Of a stretch of 64,000 nt of DNA, positions 52,576 to 61,184 are shown in pieces. Source of the stretch: Lactiplantibacillus daowaiensis (GTDB lineage Bacteria > Bacillota > Bacilli > Lactobacillales > Lactobacillaceae); the NCBI RefSeq assembly GCF_005405085.1, contig NZ_BJDJ01000005.1, positions 78,243-142,242 of the forward strand. The letters run 5' to 3'. The notes beneath the pieces are model-generated. The model saw only the letters and a list, made by a program, of their open reading frames with translations, did no database searches and was not told the DNA's origin. Each line of letters begins with the position of its first letter. The stretch's first letter is position 1. Made by a program: the position numbers and the translations under genes.

Positions 52576-54258
52576 TTGAAGAAGACAGTCGATATGGTCA
52601 TTACGGGTGCACAAGTGTTAAATGTATTCACTCGGGAGTTTGAAGCAACCAGTTTATGGATTGATGATGGGTGTGTGATCAGCAATCTAGCGGATGAACC
52701 TTATACGGCCCGTGAACAAGTTGATGCCACTGGTAAATGGATCGTTCCCGGCATGATCGATGCCCATGTACACATGGAAAGCGCGATGGTCGCACCGAGT
52801 GAATTGGGCAAAGTCTTGTTGAAACATGGGGTCACCGCAATTGCCACTGATCCGCATGAATTGGCCAATGTTGCCGGAACGGCTGGTATTCAGTATTTAA
52901 TTGATGATGCACGTCAAACACCGTTAGATGTCTTTTTCATGTTACCGTCATCAGTCCCATGTGTGCCCTTTGACGATAATGGGGCTACGTTACATGCGGC
53001 TGATTTGCGGCCACTTTATGCACAACCAGAAGTGCGGGGGCTAGCTGAAGTGATGGACTATGGCGCAGTTGAACGTGGTGATGACGATATCATTGCCAAA
53101 ATTCGTGATGCCAATGCGCACGGGTATCACGCCGATGGTCATGCCGCGGGACTTGATCCGCATCAACTAAATGTGATGCGCAATGCAGGGTTGGACACGG
53201 ATCATGAATGTACGACAGTTCAAGAAGCGTTAGATCGGGTTAAAGCTGGCATGACGGTCTTTTTACGTGAAGGGACTGTTGAACGGGATGTCGTTGCGAC
53301 CTTAGGTGCCGTTACGGAAGCCAATGCGAGTCGCTTTGCCTTTTGTACGGATGACAAGACGATTGCGGACTTAATCAGTGAAGGGTCAATTGATTACAAC
53401 GTTAAACTCGCTATTGCCCATGGCATGCGGCCAGCCTTGGCTTATACACTTGCAAGCTATAATGCGGCGCGCGCACATCGCTTGACCGATCGTGGTAGTT
53501 TAACGCCAAGCAAGTTGGCTGATTTGGTAGTGTTAGATGATCCAAAACAAGTGACGATTAGTCGCACGATGAAAGCTGGAAAGTGGATCGACCAACCAGC
53601 GTCTACCACGCCATTGCCGTTTACGGCGACCCGGATTCAGCAACATGCGACGTTAGCGGATTTACGGTTACCACTGACCCACGGTGACGTTAACGTGATC
53701 GGGGTGCAACCTAATCATATCGAAACGGATCGCTTGGTCACTAACGTCCCGGTTGTCGCCGGTGAATTTCAGGCTGATTTAGCACACGATGTCTTGAAGA
53801 TGGTCGTGGTCGAACGGCACCATCAAACTGGCCGAGTCGGTGTTGGTCTCGTGCATGGCTTCCAGTTAAAGCACGGGGCATTAGCGGGTTCAGTGGCCCA
53901 TGATGCCCATAATATTGTCGCGGTCGGCACATCTGATTTAGCGATTTTGCGGGCGATTGATAAAATTACCGCGACCAATGGTGGCTTAGCAATTGCGGAT
54001 GACCAACAAATCACGGCTAATTTACCGCTGGCCGTTGGCGGGTTGTTATCGGCCACTGATTATCAAACAACGGCGACACAATTGACGGCCTTAAAGCAAG
54101 CTTACGATGCGCTGTGTGAGGCGCCGTTATCATTTGATCCGTTTATCACCTTATCGTTTTTAACGTTGCCAGTGATTCCGACCTTGAAGCTAACGGACCG
54201 CGGGCTGTTTGATTATGATCAATTCGATTTTATCCCGGTTGAAGTTGCTAAAGCATAA
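52576..54258 (+). CDS. ade: adenine deaminase
   Basis: 560 residues. Metal-binding signature DAHVHMESAMV near 70, then TDPHELANVAGTAG, GYHADGHAAG and FCTDDKTI, and a C-terminal half with GRVGVGLVHGF and APLSFDPFITLSFLTLP. It converts adenine to hypoxanthine and ammonia for purine salvage. Start is TTG with GGAGAAGG upstream. The guanine-class riboswitch upstream fits feedback by the product line, hypoxanthine and guanine. Terminated after the gene. Confidence 0.95.
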   Translation: MKKTVDMVITGAQVLNVFTREFEATSLWIDDGCVISNLADEPYTAREQVDATGKWIVPGMIDAHVHMESAMVAPSELGKVLLKHGVTAIATDPHELANVAGTAGIQYLIDDARQTPLDVFFMLPSSVPCVPFDDNGATLHAADLRPLYAQPEVRGLAEVMDYGAVERGDDDIIAKIRDANAHGYHADGHAAGLDPHQLNVMRNAGLDTDHECTTVQEALDRVKAGMTVFLREGTVERDVVATLGAVTEANASRFAFCTDDKTIADLISEGSIDYNVKLAIAHGMRPALAYTLASYNAARAHRLTDRGSLTPSKLADLVVLDDPKQVTISRTMKAGKWIDQPASTTPLPFTATRIQQHATLADLRLPLTHGDVNVIGVQPNHIETDRLVTNVPVVAGEFQADLAHDVLKMVVVERHHQTGRVGVGLVHGFQLKHGALAGSVAHDAHNIVAVGTSDLAILRAIDKITATNGGLAIADDQQITANLPLAVGGLLSATDYQTTATQLTALKQAYDALCEAPLSFDPFITLSFLTLPVIPTLKLTDRGLFDYDQFDFIPVEVAKA

Positions 54259-54281
54259 TAGGACTAAATAAAAACCATTAG

Positions 54282-54330
54282 AAAAGGTTGTACCTAGTGA
54301 AGTTGTCTTCATTAGGCACAACCTTTTTTA
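54282..54330. terminator. bidirectional intrinsic terminator
   Basis: AAAAGGTTGTACCTA / TAGGCACAACCTTTT arms (one mismatch) with T-tract; its far end touches the minus-strand gene. Confidence 0.87.
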
Positions 54331-54498
54331 ATGGCGTTTTCGCGTTGACCATGCGAACGGTAACGCAATCACCATATAGGCAAAGTCGACGATAATCGCT
54401 TGGCGCAAGGGGACTTTTAACAAGCCCACGGCGATCACGGTTAAAATCGTAATAAAAATCAAAGATTCTTTGGACCAATTCAAGACCCAATCAGGCAT
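54328..54498 (-). CDS. small membrane protein, 56 aa
   Basis: MPDWVLNWSKESL start, two helices (FITILTVIAVGLL and FAYMVIALPFAW) and a basic end. GGATG lies upstream. A competing frame overlapping it is less hydrophobic and was not chosen. It lies 60 bases beyond the end of the metal ATPase gene on the same strand; possibly cotranscribed. Confidence 0.6.
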   Translation of the reverse strand: MPDWVLNWSKESLIFITILTVIAVGLLKVPLRQAIIVDFAYMVIALPFAWSTRKRH

Positions 54499-54558
54499 GC
54501 GCTCACATCCGTTTCTCACTTGTTAGCATAGCACTGGTCAATTAAGCTTGGCAACGCT

Positions 54559-56397
54559 TTAATTGGCGTTAACGGACTTGGACTTGCCAGTCTCGATTTG
54601 AGGATGGGGCTGGTCACGAAGTGCTCGTAAGGCCCACAGGATCGAAACGGTATCCACGACTTCTTGTAACATGGCGCCAAAGAGGGCGGGAATGATGCCT
54701 GAACTGGCAATTAACATTAGAATCGTACAGATGGCAATCCCAATCCAAACGGCTTGTTTCGCGACATTCATGGTGTCTTTGGAAATCTGAATGGCCGTGA
54801 CGACGCGACTTAAATCATCTTTTAAAATCACGACATCGGCTGATTCACTGGCTGCTGTTGACCCATGGGCACCCATGGCAATTCCAACGTCGGCGACGGC
54901 CAGTGACGGGGCATCGTTGACACCATCGCCGACCATGATCACGGGGCGTTCAGCTGGTGCGACCGCTTTAAGATTTTTGATTTTATCGGCTGGCAATAAG
55001 TCGGCCTGGACTGTATCGATGCCAACTTCTTGTGCGATTTCATCCGCAATCGCCTTTTGGTCACCCGTGAGCATCATGACATTTCTAACACCTTCAGCAT
55101 GCAAGGCTTGTAAAGTGGCAGCGGCTTCGGGGCGCACATTATCGATAAAGGTAATGTAGCCAGCATAATGGTCATCGATGGCCACGTAAATGGCGGTTTG
55201 CGCTAGCGGTGTTTGATCAGTTGTGGGGGCCACAAAGTTGAGTTTGCCGACTTTAACCACTTGATCATCAATTTGGGCCGTGACCCCATTACCAGTTACT
55301 TCAGCTAAATCAGTGACGGGACTTAACGGGGTATCGTTGGCATACTTAACGATCGAACGCGCTAAGATATGGCTGGAATTTTGCTCAGCACTGGCAGCTA
55401 AGTGCAAGACTTGCGCCGCCGTAAAGCCTGCTTGGGGCACGATTTGATTAACCGTTAATTGACCGCTAGTAATGGTCCCAGTCTTATCAAAAGCGGCCGA
55501 TTTAGCATTGGACATTTTTTCCAGCATGTCCCCAGTTTTAACGACGATCCCGTTACGGCTCGTGCGACTCATCCCGGAGACTAAAGCGACCGGTGCGGCT
55601 AGGATCAGCGGACAAGGCGAGGCGACCACTAAGACTTCCGCAAAGCGATGCGGATCGCCACTTAAAGCCCAAGCAATCCCAGCAATTACATAGGCCACTA
55701 AGGTAAATGGCACGGCATAGCGGTCAGCTAAGCGGACGAATTTCGCTGGGCGGGCTTCTGATTCTTTAACTAATTTAACCAATTGTTGGTATTGACTATC
55801 AGCGGCAAGTTTATCGACGACCATAGTAATGGCACTATCGCCATTGACGGCCCCAGACATCACATCATCGCCACGCTTTTTTTCAACGGGTTTGGATTCA
55901 CCAGTCAATGATGATTCATCGAACAAGGCTGTTCCTTGGATCACATGCCCATCGACGGGGACCAGTTCACCTGGTTTGACCACCAGTTGGTCGCCGACAA
56001 CGGCATCTTCAACGGCAATATCAGTGAGTTGCCCATTGTCTTGGCGATGGGCCGTTCGTGGTGAATTATCGAGTAGCGCTTTTAACTCTGTATTGGCCCG
56101 CTTGGCGGCAAAGTCTTCTAACGAATCGCCCCCGGTTAGCATGATCAACACGACTAAGCCAGCCCAGTATTCACTGACCGCCAGTGTGGCGACAATGGCC
56201 GTAATCGCCAATAAATCGACCCCATATTTACCTGAACGCAAGGTCTTGATCATTTCGACGAGCATTGACAGTGCCATGATCGACCCCATTAAGGTAATCA
56301 CTAGCTGAGCGGCGAGTTGTTGTTGAAAGCCAAATTGCAAGATTAAGGCCAAGACCCCGACGCCGACAGTTAAACTTAATTTATAGTAATGTCGCAT
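54559..56397 (-). CDS. P1B-4-type heavy-metal ATPase (Co/Zn/Fe export)
   Basis: 612 residues with no N-terminal metal-binding domain and six helices. The ion site is SPCPLILAAPVA (SPC instead of CPC), the phosphorylation site DKTGTITSG, with GDGVNDAPSLA and the later MGAHGSTAASESADVVIL, all marks of subgroup P1B-4, whose members export Co, Zn or Fe(II) (for example PfeT of Bacillus). Start at MRHYYKLS with GGGAGGG before it; the longer ORF has an extra 18 codons of leader. No metal regulator is adjacent. Confidence 0.9.
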   Translation of the reverse strand: MRHYYKLSLTVGVGVLALILQFGFQQQLAAQLVITLMGSIMALSMLVEMIKTLRSGKYGVDLLAITAIVATLAVSEYWAGLVVLIMLTGGDSLEDFAAKRANTELKALLDNSPRTAHRQDNGQLTDIAVEDAVVGDQLVVKPGELVPVDGHVIQGTALFDESSLTGESKPVEKKRGDDVMSGAVNGDSAITMVVDKLAADSQYQQLVKLVKESEARPAKFVRLADRYAVPFTLVAYVIAGIAWALSGDPHRFAEVLVVASPCPLILAAPVALVSGMSRTSRNGIVVKTGDMLEKMSNAKSAAFDKTGTITSGQLTVNQIVPQAGFTAAQVLHLAASAEQNSSHILARSIVKYANDTPLSPVTDLAEVTGNGVTAQIDDQVVKVGKLNFVAPTTDQTPLAQTAIYVAIDDHYAGYITFIDNVRPEAAATLQALHAEGVRNVMMLTGDQKAIADEIAQEVGIDTVQADLLPADKIKNLKAVAPAERPVIMVGDGVNDAPSLAVADVGIAMGAHGSTAASESADVVILKDDLSRVVTAIQISKDTMNVAKQAVWIGIAICTILMLIASSGIIPALFGAMLQEVVDTVSILWALRALRDQPHPQIETGKSKSVNAN

Positions 56398-56550
56398 ACT
56401 AAACCCTCCCTTGATTAATGAAATCGGTTCCTTTATGATTATGTCAAGCATAGCATGGAAATGGATTTATTTAAACAGATAAGAATGATTCTAAACTAAA
56501 TTTAATAATTTCCGTAAAACTAAATTAATTTTCAGAAAAATAGTCTTTTT

Positions 56551-56612
56551 TAGCCGGTTAAAAGCGGTCTAATGCCTATCATGATAGGCGTTAAACGCTG
56601 CTAGACCGGCTA
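56551..56612. other. long imperfect palindrome
   Basis: Outer TAGCCGGT / ACCGGCTA, middle AGCG / CGCT, inner perfect GCCTATCATGATAGGC, with few mismatches. About 150 bases upstream of the metal-ATPase start, with no T-tract. It could be an operator, a recombination site or an RNA hairpin. Confidence 0.6.
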
Positions 56613-56613
56613 T

Positions 56614-56641
56614 TTGAATTATTTTCTAATGCTAGTATAGT
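56614..56641 (+). promoter_or_regulatory. candidate promoter of a small RNA
   Basis: -35 TTGAAT, 16-base spacer, -10 TATAGT, directly after the long palindrome; predicted transcription start at about 56648. Confidence 0.45.
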
Positions 56642-56647
56642 AATAGA

Positions 56648-56745
56648 TGAACATTCAGATATATCAGAAAATACTGAAATCAGCATTTGTATAAGACGTC
56701 GCGCTGTACAGGTGGTAACTTGTTACCCTGTCGTGCGACTTTTTG
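56648..56745 (+). ncRNA. candidate ~97-nt small RNA with terminator
   Basis: No coding sequence. A 5' hairpin (TTCAG...CTGAA) is followed by GTCGC...GGTAAC-TT-GTTACC...GCGAC and five T residues, a clear intrinsic terminator with nothing but a promoter upstream. It may be a free small RNA or a short leader of the RNA that follows. Confidence 0.5.
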
Positions 56746-56799
56746 TGTATCATGGAGCCATTTTTGACGGCCACTTTACAAATGACGTATCTGAATTCA

Positions 56800-57166
56800 A
56801 GGGGGTTATTCATTAGCAAGATACGGTAACTATGTGTAGTTACGTGGTGTGTTAGCGGTCAAAGATTGGCCACGACACTCGCTATCAGCGCTAAAGAATT
56901 GGCGAACGCCAGCGTAGATTATGCAATTTAATAAGTTTTGTCAGTATGGCGCAGACTTTAGCTCACCAACGGAAAGAAGGAAATTCTGCTACTGATTTTG
57001 AGTTAGCACAAACCGAGTTAAAGCTGCAAGCCGATTTACCTTATTAAAACTAAGGGTACTGAGTGCTGCGAGGTCTGCTTCGCAGGGGTGTACCGATTGC
57101 TAGTCGGAAATTAACGCGTGGGGACTCCCAGTCAATCAGACTGGAAGGGTGAACCACGAATTTTTT
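56800..57166 (+). ncRNA. candidate ~370-nt structured RNA ending in a terminator before the BCCT gene
   Basis: Hairpins in series: GTAACTA-TGTG-TAGTTAC (56826-56843); TAGCG/CGCTA (56853-56884) enclosing GTCAA/TTGGC; TGGCGAACGCCA; GGTAC/GTACC (57055-57094) enclosing TGCG/CGCA; then CGTGG/CCACG (57117-57158) enclosing CCAGTC/GACTGG and followed by six T residues. The terminator lies 36 bases before the transporter start. TTGACG and TATCTG 18 apart at 56764-56793 may be the promoter. Three short coding-like frames cross the region but none has a clear start and ribosome site. It is either a regulatory leader for the transporter or an independent RNA; I do not recognise a known class. Confidence 0.5.
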
Positions 57167-57201
57167 GATATCGAGAGGATATTTTCAGTAGCAGGTTTGC
57201 T

Positions 57202-58848
57202 ATTTTAAAAAGTAAGAATATTGATTGGTGGGTGTATTTACCAACGATTGCGTTGTTCGCGATTGCCTCGGTGATTTTATTGGTCGGGGGTCAATCATTA
57301 GAAACGGGCTTGGCATCAATTTTGAGTTGGTTGACCAGTAATATGAGCTGGTTATACATGTTGGTCTATGTCATCAACTTTATCTTTTTCATTTACTTAG
57401 GTTTAAGCAAGTTTGGGAAAACCAAATTGGGTGGTCCTAAAGACAAACCTGAATTTTCAACGTTCCATTGGGGCAGTATGGTGTATGCGACCGGGATTGA
57501 TGCTAGTATTTTAATGCTCAGTATCGTCGATCCATTACGTTATTTACAGAGCCCTTCATTCGGCGTTAAGCCGTTTTCAGCTTCGGCCTATAATTATGCC
57601 CACATGTTAGGGCAATTTAATTGGGGGCCGATGGCGTGGATGATGTTTGCACCGGCGACGATTGGGATTGCCTATGCGATGTATGTCAAACACGTCAAAG
57701 TGCAACGGTTAAGTGCCGCGATTTCTGTTTTGGAAGGCGATAGTCTTGCTAAACGGATTGCCCGGAACCTGGTCGACTTTTTAGTCGTTATCGGGATCAT
57801 GGGCGGGGTCGGCACCTCCGTTGGGATGGAAATCCCAGTCATTTCAAAAGTGTTAAGTACGGTTACTGGGATTCCAGATACAATGACGCTAAAATTAGGC
57901 CTGTTCGCGATTTTATTTGTGATCTTTGCTTTGGCCGTCTTTAATGGCCTCAAACGTGGGATTGGCCGGTTAAGTTCAGCCCACATCTGGTTAGCGATTG
58001 GCTTTTTGGTCGTTGTTTTAGCGGTTGGCCCAACAGTTTATATTTTGAATTCCGAAACTAACAGTATTGGGTTATTTATTAACAAGTTTGTCAGCATGAG
58101 TTTTAATACGGCTGCTAATGGTAAGATGACGGCAATGCAAAGTCAAACCATCTTCTATTGGGGTTGGTGGTTATCGTTTATGCCAGTGATGGGCTTATTC
58201 ATCGCTCGGATTTCTCGTGGACGGACGATTCGCCAAGTCTTAGGTGGCATGTTGCTTTGGGGGTCATTAGGCTGTGTTAGTTTTTATGCCGTTTTAGGTG
58301 GGTACGCGTTGTACTTACAAAAGATGGGCATCGTTAACTTAGTGCACATCTTAAATACTCAGGGGCAAGCGGCAGTCATTGCGGCGGTCTTAACAACGTT
58401 ACCATTTAAGATGATCATGTTAGTTCTTTATTGCCTATCATGCTTTATCTTTTTGGCCACGACAGTGTCATCGTTTGCGTTTATTACGTCGTCATTTACA
58501 AGTAAACAATTGTCAGTTGGTGAGCAACCAAGTCGTTTCAATCGGATGAGCTGGGTCGTCATCTTCTTACTCTTCTCACTCGGGTTAGTCACCGTTGGGG
58601 GCTTTAAAGCCATTCAATCGATTTGTGCGATGTCTGGGTTCCCACTGATTGCAGTCTGCTTACTGTTGTTGTATTCCATTTATCGAGATTTATCGGCAGA
58701 TCCAGTCAAGGAAGCCGCCAAGGCCAATGCCAAAGCAACGGCTAAAGCACGGCGACAACAATTGGCGCGTGATGTTGAAATCTCAACGAAGACCGATTAT
58801 GCGCGTGAACGGCGGACCGTTCGGAAGTCAGCTTCAGAGACAGATTAA
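57202..58848 (+). CDS. BCCT-family betaine/choline/carnitine transporter with ATT start
   Basis: About 548 residues, twelve helices. BCCT marks: KNIDWWVYLPTIALFAI at the N-terminus, the trp-rich FNWGPMAWMMFAP and YWGWWLSFMPVMGLFIARIS, and a charged C-terminal tail that usually senses osmolarity. It imports compatible solutes with Na+ or H+. The first standard start (GTG at 57232) would cut off part of the conserved SKNIDWW stretch. The frame reads LKSKNIDWWVYLP back to an ATT at 57202 with AGCAGG 6 bases before it, and closes at a TGA further up. So ATT is the likely start. The terminator at 57166 would limit read-through from the leader. Confidence 0.85.
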   Translation: MLKSKNIDWWVYLPTIALFAIASVILLVGGQSLETGLASILSWLTSNMSWLYMLVYVINFIFFIYLGLSKFGKTKLGGPKDKPEFSTFHWGSMVYATGIDASILMLSIVDPLRYLQSPSFGVKPFSASAYNYAHMLGQFNWGPMAWMMFAPATIGIAYAMYVKHVKVQRLSAAISVLEGDSLAKRIARNLVDFLVVIGIMGGVGTSVGMEIPVISKVLSTVTGIPDTMTLKLGLFAILFVIFALAVFNGLKRGIGRLSSAHIWLAIGFLVVVLAVGPTVYILNSETNSIGLFINKFVSMSFNTAANGKMTAMQSQTIFYWGWWLSFMPVMGLFIARISRGRTIRQVLGGMLLWGSLGCVSFYAVLGGYALYLQKMGIVNLVHILNTQGQAAVIAAVLTTLPFKMIMLVLYCLSCFIFLATTVSSFAFITSSFTSKQLSVGEQPSRFNRMSWVVIFLLFSLGLVTVGGFKAIQSICAMSGFPLIAVCLLLLYSIYRDLSADPVKEAAKANAKATAKARRQQLARDVEISTKTDYARERRTVRKSASETD

Positions 58849-58867
58849 TTAATTGCTTGAAAAGCTT

Positions 58868-58904
58868 AAGCCACGTCTGAAAAATTCAGATGTGGCTTTT
58901 TTGT
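58868..58904 (+). terminator. intrinsic terminator
   Basis: AAGCCACGTCTGAA / TTCAGATGTGGCTT arms (G-U pair) and six T residues. Confidence 0.9.
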
Positions 58905-59024
58905 GCGTGGTGATCAAGCTTTACGGAATCTATACGAGAACTTTACCAATCTACGACTGAGCTTTTACACCTAACCACTATACTCAACAATGTAATCAAA
59001 ATTAACGCGTTAGGGGTTAAACGG

Positions 59025-59422
59025 ATGAAACGAATTGGCAAGTTATTAGTGGTATTGGGCGTCGGTGGACTACTGAGTAGTTGGAACTTAGTGGCATCTA
59101 GACAGATACCACAGTTGCGACCCTTTTGTTGAAACATCCAGACCTAACCCCCGTTTGCCAACTTGGCAAGTTCGAAAACGGCTACCAGAGCAAGCAACGC
59201 GCTATATAACGACTGGACCGGTGCTTAATGATACAGTCCCAGTGCACTGGCAAGTCAGCAATCGTGTGGGGATGTTTAAATCCGTACCAGCCAAGCAATC
59301 AATTAACTGGTAAGTTTGGTCAAAAGAGATTTAGGTGAAACCATTACTTTTGGGGCACTGAGCAAACTTAGGTGGGCCTTGATGATGGGGATTATCAAGC
59401 TGAGTTGTGTTCAGGTAAATAA
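59025..59422 (+). pseudogene. decayed small secreted protein gene with several frameshifts
   Basis: A good start: GGGG 8 bases before ATG, then MKRIGKLLVVLGVGGLLSSW and NLVAS, a signal peptide. The frame stops after 35 codons. Coding-like text continues in other frames: RLPEQATRYITTGPVLNDTV to VPAKQSINW-stop at 59313, then VKRDLGETITFGALSKLRWA, and after another shift DDGDYQAELCSGK-stop at 59422. Together they would make a secreted protein of roughly 125 residues with at least three frameshifts. Sequencing error is possible but three in one gene is unlikely. Followed by a terminator. No family recognised. Confidence 0.6.
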
Positions 59423-59456
59423 AAAGCACCGTGATCAATTGACCACGGTGCTTTTT
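59421..59456. terminator. bidirectional intrinsic terminator
   Basis: AAAAAGCACCGTG / CACGGTGCTTTTT arms around a TCAATTGA-type loop, between the pseudogene and the convergent 140-aa gene. Confidence 0.9.
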
Positions 59457-59459
59457 AGC

Positions 59460-59882
59460 CTATTTTACCTTTTTCTTGAGTGCCGCTTTCTTTTTGCGGT
59501 CACGTAACAAGTTCTTAAAGGCTTCAATTTCTTCAGTATGCTTAGTGACCCATTCTTTATAGTTAGAATGCGAATCGGTATCACTGATTTTAAGTCCAGT
59601 TTCTAACCAGAACAAAGCCTCGGTTAACGACCCAAAATTATGTAACCAGAGCGTATGGCCGTTATCGGAATCTAAGGCGACATAAGACTTGTAGTGGGGG
59701 GTTAAAAACGTATGTTTCACGATTTTAAACGCGGCCCGGCGCCGCGTCATTTTGTAATCTGGTAAAATATAACGTCCAGGATGAGCTAGACGTGGAATCG
59801 AGTTCTTTCGTTGTTCCTTATATTCTGTCAGCATTGCTTTTGCGCGCTCAGCGTTGATGAGTTTAATGTTGAAGTTTGACAT
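59460..59882 (-). CDS. hypothetical 140-aa basic protein
   Basis: Not recognised. Basic, soluble; central section YKSYVALDSDNGHTLWLHNF then SLTEALFWLETG, and a Lys-rich C-terminus (RDRKKKAALKKKVK). AGGGGAG is 7 bases before the ATG. The Lys tail and basic start suggest nucleic acid or ribosome contact, as inference only. Single gene. Confidence 0.65.
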   Translation of the reverse strand: MSNFNIKLINAERAKAMLTEYKEQRKNSIPRLAHPGRYILPDYKMTRRRAAFKIVKHTFLTPHYKSYVALDSDNGHTLWLHNFGSLTEALFWLETGLKISDTDSHSNYKEWVTKHTEEIEAFKNLLRDRKKKAALKKKVK

Positions 59883-60116
59883 GGCAGGGCTCCCCTTGAT
59901 AGTTGCGTTTTAATTAATCAGTATTGGTTGGATAACAACTTTACTTATATTATTAATGATAGCGCATTTTTAGACAAACTCGAAATATAAAAGCCTAATT
60001 TTCAATGGATTTAAGCTTTCTATGGTTAAAATTAATAAAAATTTAGCAAGCAAGCGCCTTAAAACGACATAAATTACCGTTGTACGCAGTGTGCCACGAT
60101 AATCGTGCTACAAAAT

Positions 60117-60157
60117 AAAACTGGTTTGCACAGCAGGGGCTGCACAGACCAGTTTTG
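60117..60157 (-). terminator. intrinsic terminator
   Basis: AAAACTGGT / ACCAGTTTT outer stem with inner TGCACAGC / GCTGCACA helix; lies beyond the stop of the aldo/keto reductase gene. Confidence 0.85.
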
Positions 60158-60163
60158 TAAAGG

Positions 60164-61084
60164 TTAAGGTAAATCGTTGCCCGCGGCGAAGTATAAGTCA
60201 TACCATTCTTGGCGACTAAGTTCAATGTCGGCACCGGCTGCATTTTCAGCGAGATGGGCCGGGTTCATGCTGCCGAGAATGACTTGCATTTGAGCCGGGT
60301 GGCGTAAGATCCAAGCGGTAGCAATCGCACTTTTGGTCGTGTGTTTGGCAGCTGCCAGTGTTTGCATGGCGGCGTTGAGTTTTGGAAACTTCGGATTATC
60401 TAAGAAGACGCCGGCAAAGGTCCCATATTGATAGGGTGACCAAGCCTGGATCGTCATCTGATGGAGTCGTGAATATTCGATAATGCCATCATCGTGGCTA
60501 ATGCTGCGTTCATCTTGCATGTTAGTGTGGAAGCCAAAGTCGATCGCGCCGGTATGCATAAGGCCAAATTGTAACTGATTGACGATCAATTTTTGTGATA
60601 GGGCGGCTTGTAGCAAGTCAACTTGGCGCGGGTTAAAGTTGGAAACCCCAAAATGCCGGACTTTGCCGGCCGCTTGCAAGTCATCAAAAGCAGCCGCAAC
60701 TTCGCTAGGGTCCATTAACGCATCTGGCCGATGAAGGAGGAAAGTGTCTAAATAGTCGACGCCCAGTCGGCTTAATTCACCATCTACCGCATTAATTAAG
60801 TGGGATTTTGAAAAATCATAACGTTTGCCAGGCACGATACCGCCTTTAGATTGGATATGTAATTGGTCTCGTGTGACGTTAGCTTGTTTTAAAGCGGCGC
60901 CAAAGATAGTGGATGATTGACCGCCACCATATATATCAGCCGCATCAACGTAATTGATGCCTAGCCCAACCGCGGCATCGATGATGGTCGTGGCTTGATC
61001 GACAGTGAGTGCATCCATCCGCATGATACCTAATGCGACGGCTGAAACGACTTGATGGGTCGCGCCTAAAGTAATTGATTTCAA
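60164..61084 (-). CDS. aldo/keto reductase
   Basis: About 306 residues. TIM-barrel AKR with NYVDAADIYGGG (catalytic Asp and Tyr), IQSKGGI (Lys), TFLLHRPDA (His), FGVSNFNPRQVDLL and the cofactor end VILGSMNPAHLAEN. It reduces aldehydes or ketones with NADPH; of the YdhF-like group. The start is probably TTG (MKSITLGA): AAGGAG is 9 bases before it. The ATG three codons upstream touches AAGGAG directly and would be unusable. Confidence 0.9.
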   Translation of the reverse strand: MKSITLGATHQVVSAVALGIMRMDALTVDQATTIIDAAVGLGINYVDAADIYGGGQSSTIFGAALKQANVTRDQLHIQSKGGIVPGKRYDFSKSHLINAVDGELSRLGVDYLDTFLLHRPDALMDPSEVAAAFDDLQAAGKVRHFGVSNFNPRQVDLLQAALSQKLIVNQLQFGLMHTGAIDFGFHTNMQDERSISHDDGIIEYSRLHQMTIQAWSPYQYGTFAGVFLDNPKFPKLNAAMQTLAAAKHTTKSAIATAWILRHPAQMQVILGSMNPAHLAENAAGADIELSRQEWYDLYFAAGNDLP

Positions 61085-61144
61085 AACAGACATCTCCTTG
61101 GATAAAAGTATCCGGTTTCATTATGAGTATAATTGCATTTTAAC

Positions 61145-61184
61145 ATAAAAAAATAGGACCCAAGGCTTCTCATGCTTGGATCCC
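61145..61184 (-). terminator. terminator of the large minus-strand RNA
   Basis: Minus strand: GGATCCAAG / CTTGGGTCC arms and seven T residues. No gene ends on this strand here, so it marks the end of a non-coding transcript. Confidence 0.85.

Noticed and set aside
54278..54490. 70-codon minus-strand frame overlapping the small membrane protein
   Set aside because: No ribosome site and no hydrophobic or family signal; the other frame is better.
56860..57050. Coding-like text in three frames before the BCCT gene (for example MAQTLAHQRKEGNSATDFEL)
   Set aside because: No ribosome site or recognisable family, and the same bases form clean hairpins; treated as structured RNA.
57050..57166. FMN, TPP, lysine or cyclic di-AMP riboswitch
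   Set aside because: None of the conserved core boxes could be matched; only isolated GGGTGAA-like strings occur.
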